Origin: Verrucomicrobiota bacterium
Lineage (GTDB): Bacteria; Verrucomicrobiota; Verrucomicrobiia; Limisphaerales; JADLHS01
NCBI GenBank assembly: GCA_025360895.1
Contig: JANYBF010000606.1
Span: 1-13,387, forward strand
Direction: 5' to 3'
Length of the DNA stretch: 13,387 bases
Position numbers and translations under genes: made by a program. A model generated the notes under the pieces. It searched no databases, was not told the origin of the DNA, and was given only the letters and a program-made list of their open reading frames with translations. Below, one piece after another: positions 12,157 through 13,387 of the stretch. The first letter of the stretch is position 1. The number at the start of each line of letters is the position of its first letter.

Positions 12157-13387
12157 ACCACAGGCGCCTCTAGCAATCTTGGCTTCCGCTCATGCAACGG
12201 CAGCCACAATCGAAAGGTCGTGCCACGACCGACGTGGCTTTCGAGTTCGATGCGACCATTGTGGGCCCGCACGATGCGCTGCACGATCATCAAGCCGAGG
12301 CCGCTGCCTTTTTTCTTGGTCGTGTAGAACGGTTCGAAGATGCGGTTGAGTTGTTCCTGCGGAATACCGCCGCCCGTATCCGCCACGCTCACCCAGACGG
12401 CCTCCGGGCTTTCGCCCGTCTGCAATGTCAGCGTGCCGCCTTTGGTCATTGCCTGCATTGCGTTCTTCACGAGATTCAAGAGCGCCTGTTGGGTTTGCGT
12501 CGGATCAATCGGCGTTGCGGGCAACTGACGGGCAAGTTTGGTCTTGATCGTAATGCCCCGGTTGTCGAGTTCGGGCCGCAGGAGTTCAAGCGTTTTCTGA
12601 ACGACATCGTTCAGCGTCGTAAGCTTGATCTGCAAGGGTGCGGGTCGGATGGCTTGAAGGAATTGGGTGACGATGTAGTCGAGCCGGTTGATCTCGCCCT
12701 TCGCCACGGAGAGATATTGATCCAGCTTGTTGGCCACGTCCGCCGTGTCCGCTTCGCTGGCTGCGGACGGCGAGCGGGGTCGGGTCGAAATTCCGCCCCG
12801 CCCCGGGCTGGGCTTCAGCTTCTTCACCTCGCGTTCCATGAGTTGCAGGTGAATGTGCAGCGCATTGAGCGGATTACCGATTTCATGGGCGACACTGGCG
12901 GCGAGCAGAGTGAGCGCCTGCACGCGTTCGCTCTCGATCGCCTCGAAGTTTTTCTGCCGCGCTTCCGTGGCGTCGTGCAAAATCAGCGCCATGCCCGAGC
13001 TGCCAGTCTCTTCGCCATCCAAAGGCGCGGCGTAAAGCCGGAGAAAGCGCGGGCGCGGATACTGGACCTCGAACTCGTGCCGGACAATGTGGGGGCCGCC
13101 GTTGGCGTCCAACCGCGAAATTGTTTCCCAGTCCACTTCGGGCAGAATTTCCTTTAACTGCCGGCCTTCGGTATTGGACTGCAAGCCGAGCAATTGAGTC
13201 ACAGCCTGGTTGAGATACAGAATGCGGCCGGTTTCGTCCACCACGAGCACACCGTCTTCGATGGTATTGAAGAGGGTTTCGAGAAAGCTCCGCTCGCGCG
13301 CGAGGCGCTGCACGACGGTCTGCAACCCTTCGGCGTCCAGCCGTCCGATGCGACCGAGAACCTTGTCGAGAAAACTGGATTTGGGCG
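12153..13387 (-). CDS. PAS-containing sensor histidine kinase (5' end outside window)
   Basis: The frame is open to the right edge, so the N-terminus is missing; at least 410 residues are present. The order is an upstream helix (FLDKVLGRIGRL, then LARERSFLETLF), a PAS domain (GVLVVDETGRILYLNQAVTQLLG ... LILHDATEA), a HisKA domain with ASVAHEIGNPLN (phosphorylated His codon at 12885-12887), then an HATPase domain. The HATPase has N box LLNLVKNAMQAM, G1 VADTGGGIP, F box IFEPFYTTKK and G2 GSGLGL. No membrane segment is visible in this part, so the sensing may be cytoplasmic. The kinase precedes and overlaps the NtrC-type gene by four bases, as in NtrB/NtrC-like pairs. The HisKA linker carries an unusual insert rich in Gly, Arg, Ser, Ala and Pro. 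The signal sensed is unknown. Confidence 0.93.
   Translation of the reverse strand, partial: PKSSFLDKVLGRIGRLDAEGLQTVVQRLARERSFLETLFNTIEDGVLVVDETGRILYLNQAVTQLLGLQSNTEGRQLKEILPEVDWETISRLDANGGPHIVRHEFEVQYPRPRFLRLYAAPLDGEETGSSGMALILHDATEARQKNFEAIESERVQALTLLAASVAHEIGNPLNALHIHLQLMEREVKKLKPSPGRGGISTRPRSPSAASEADTADVANKLDQYLSVAKGEINRLDYIVTQFLQAIRPAPLQIKLTTLNDVVQKTLELLRPELDNRGITIKTKLARQLPATPIDPTQTQQALLNLVKNAMQAMTKGGTLTLQTGESPEAVWVSVADTGGGIPQEQLNRIFEPFYTTKKKGSGLGLMIVQRIVRAHNGRIELESHVGRGTTFRLWLPLHERKPRLLEAPVV

Noticed and set aside
12192..13157. 321-codon plus-strand open frame opposite the histidine kinase
   Set aside because: The minus strand has unmistakable HisKA and HATPase motifs; the plus-strand product matches nothing and is a shadow.

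Overview
The window looks like chromosomal DNA of a verrucomicrobial bacterium, probably of the Pedosphaera/Limisphaera type, or a close PVC relative. This is inferred from the mix of protein families. They include a seven-repeat lipoprotein of the Gloeo/Verruco (TIGR03803) type and a DUF1080 protein fused to a TIGR03067-like (planctomycete/verrucomicrobial) domain. There are also a ThuA-like protein, a secreted Ig-domain protein with a pilin-like tail, and weak or absent Shine-Dalgarno sequences before most starts. No rRNA, tRNA or CRISPR array was seen.

Left part (1-3087, + strand). The end of a transposase-like reading frame (2-115) is followed closely by a compact three-gene cluster. The first gene encodes a TIM-barrel sugar epimerase whose metal and substrate residues align one-for-one with D-psicose 3-epimerase. 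The second encodes an exported DUF1080 (3-keto-disaccharide hydrolase-like) protein with an extra C-terminal domain. The third encodes an exported ThuA-like protein. Gaps of 37 and 17 bp suggest one operon. Together they fit processing of 3-keto-glycosides or related sugars; the oxidoreductase expected for such a pathway is not in the window.

Middle part (3088-7721). A response regulator with a DUF4388 output domain starts at a GTG. About 80 bp upstream is a very good match to a sigma-54 (-24/-12) promoter. A hairpin at its stop codon separates it from a secreted Ig-like protein that ends in a domain resembling the soluble part of verrucomicrobial pseudopilins. A 356-bp gene-free stretch follows. 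Convergent to it is a lipoprotein with seven propeller-like repeats, and upstream of that lies a 290-bp gap holding a large imperfect inverted repeat.

Right part (7722-13387, - strand). In transcription order there is a PAS/HisKA histidine kinase (cut by the window edge), a sigma-54-dependent NtrC-type regulator overlapping it by 4 bp, a GT-C-type membrane glycosyltransferase starting 2 bp after the regulator, and a LOG-family nucleotide hydrolase after a 92-bp gap that can fold into a strong two-part hairpin. The first three genes are almost certainly translated from one mRNA, tying a sigma-54 two-component system to an envelope glycosyltransferase. The sigma-54 promoter before the DUF4388 regulator is a possible target of this activator, but that is inference. 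Nothing in the window clearly amounts to a wholly new system. The points most worth checking are the sigma-54 circuit, the structured intercistronic region, the Ig/pilin-like fusion and the insert in the kinase linker.
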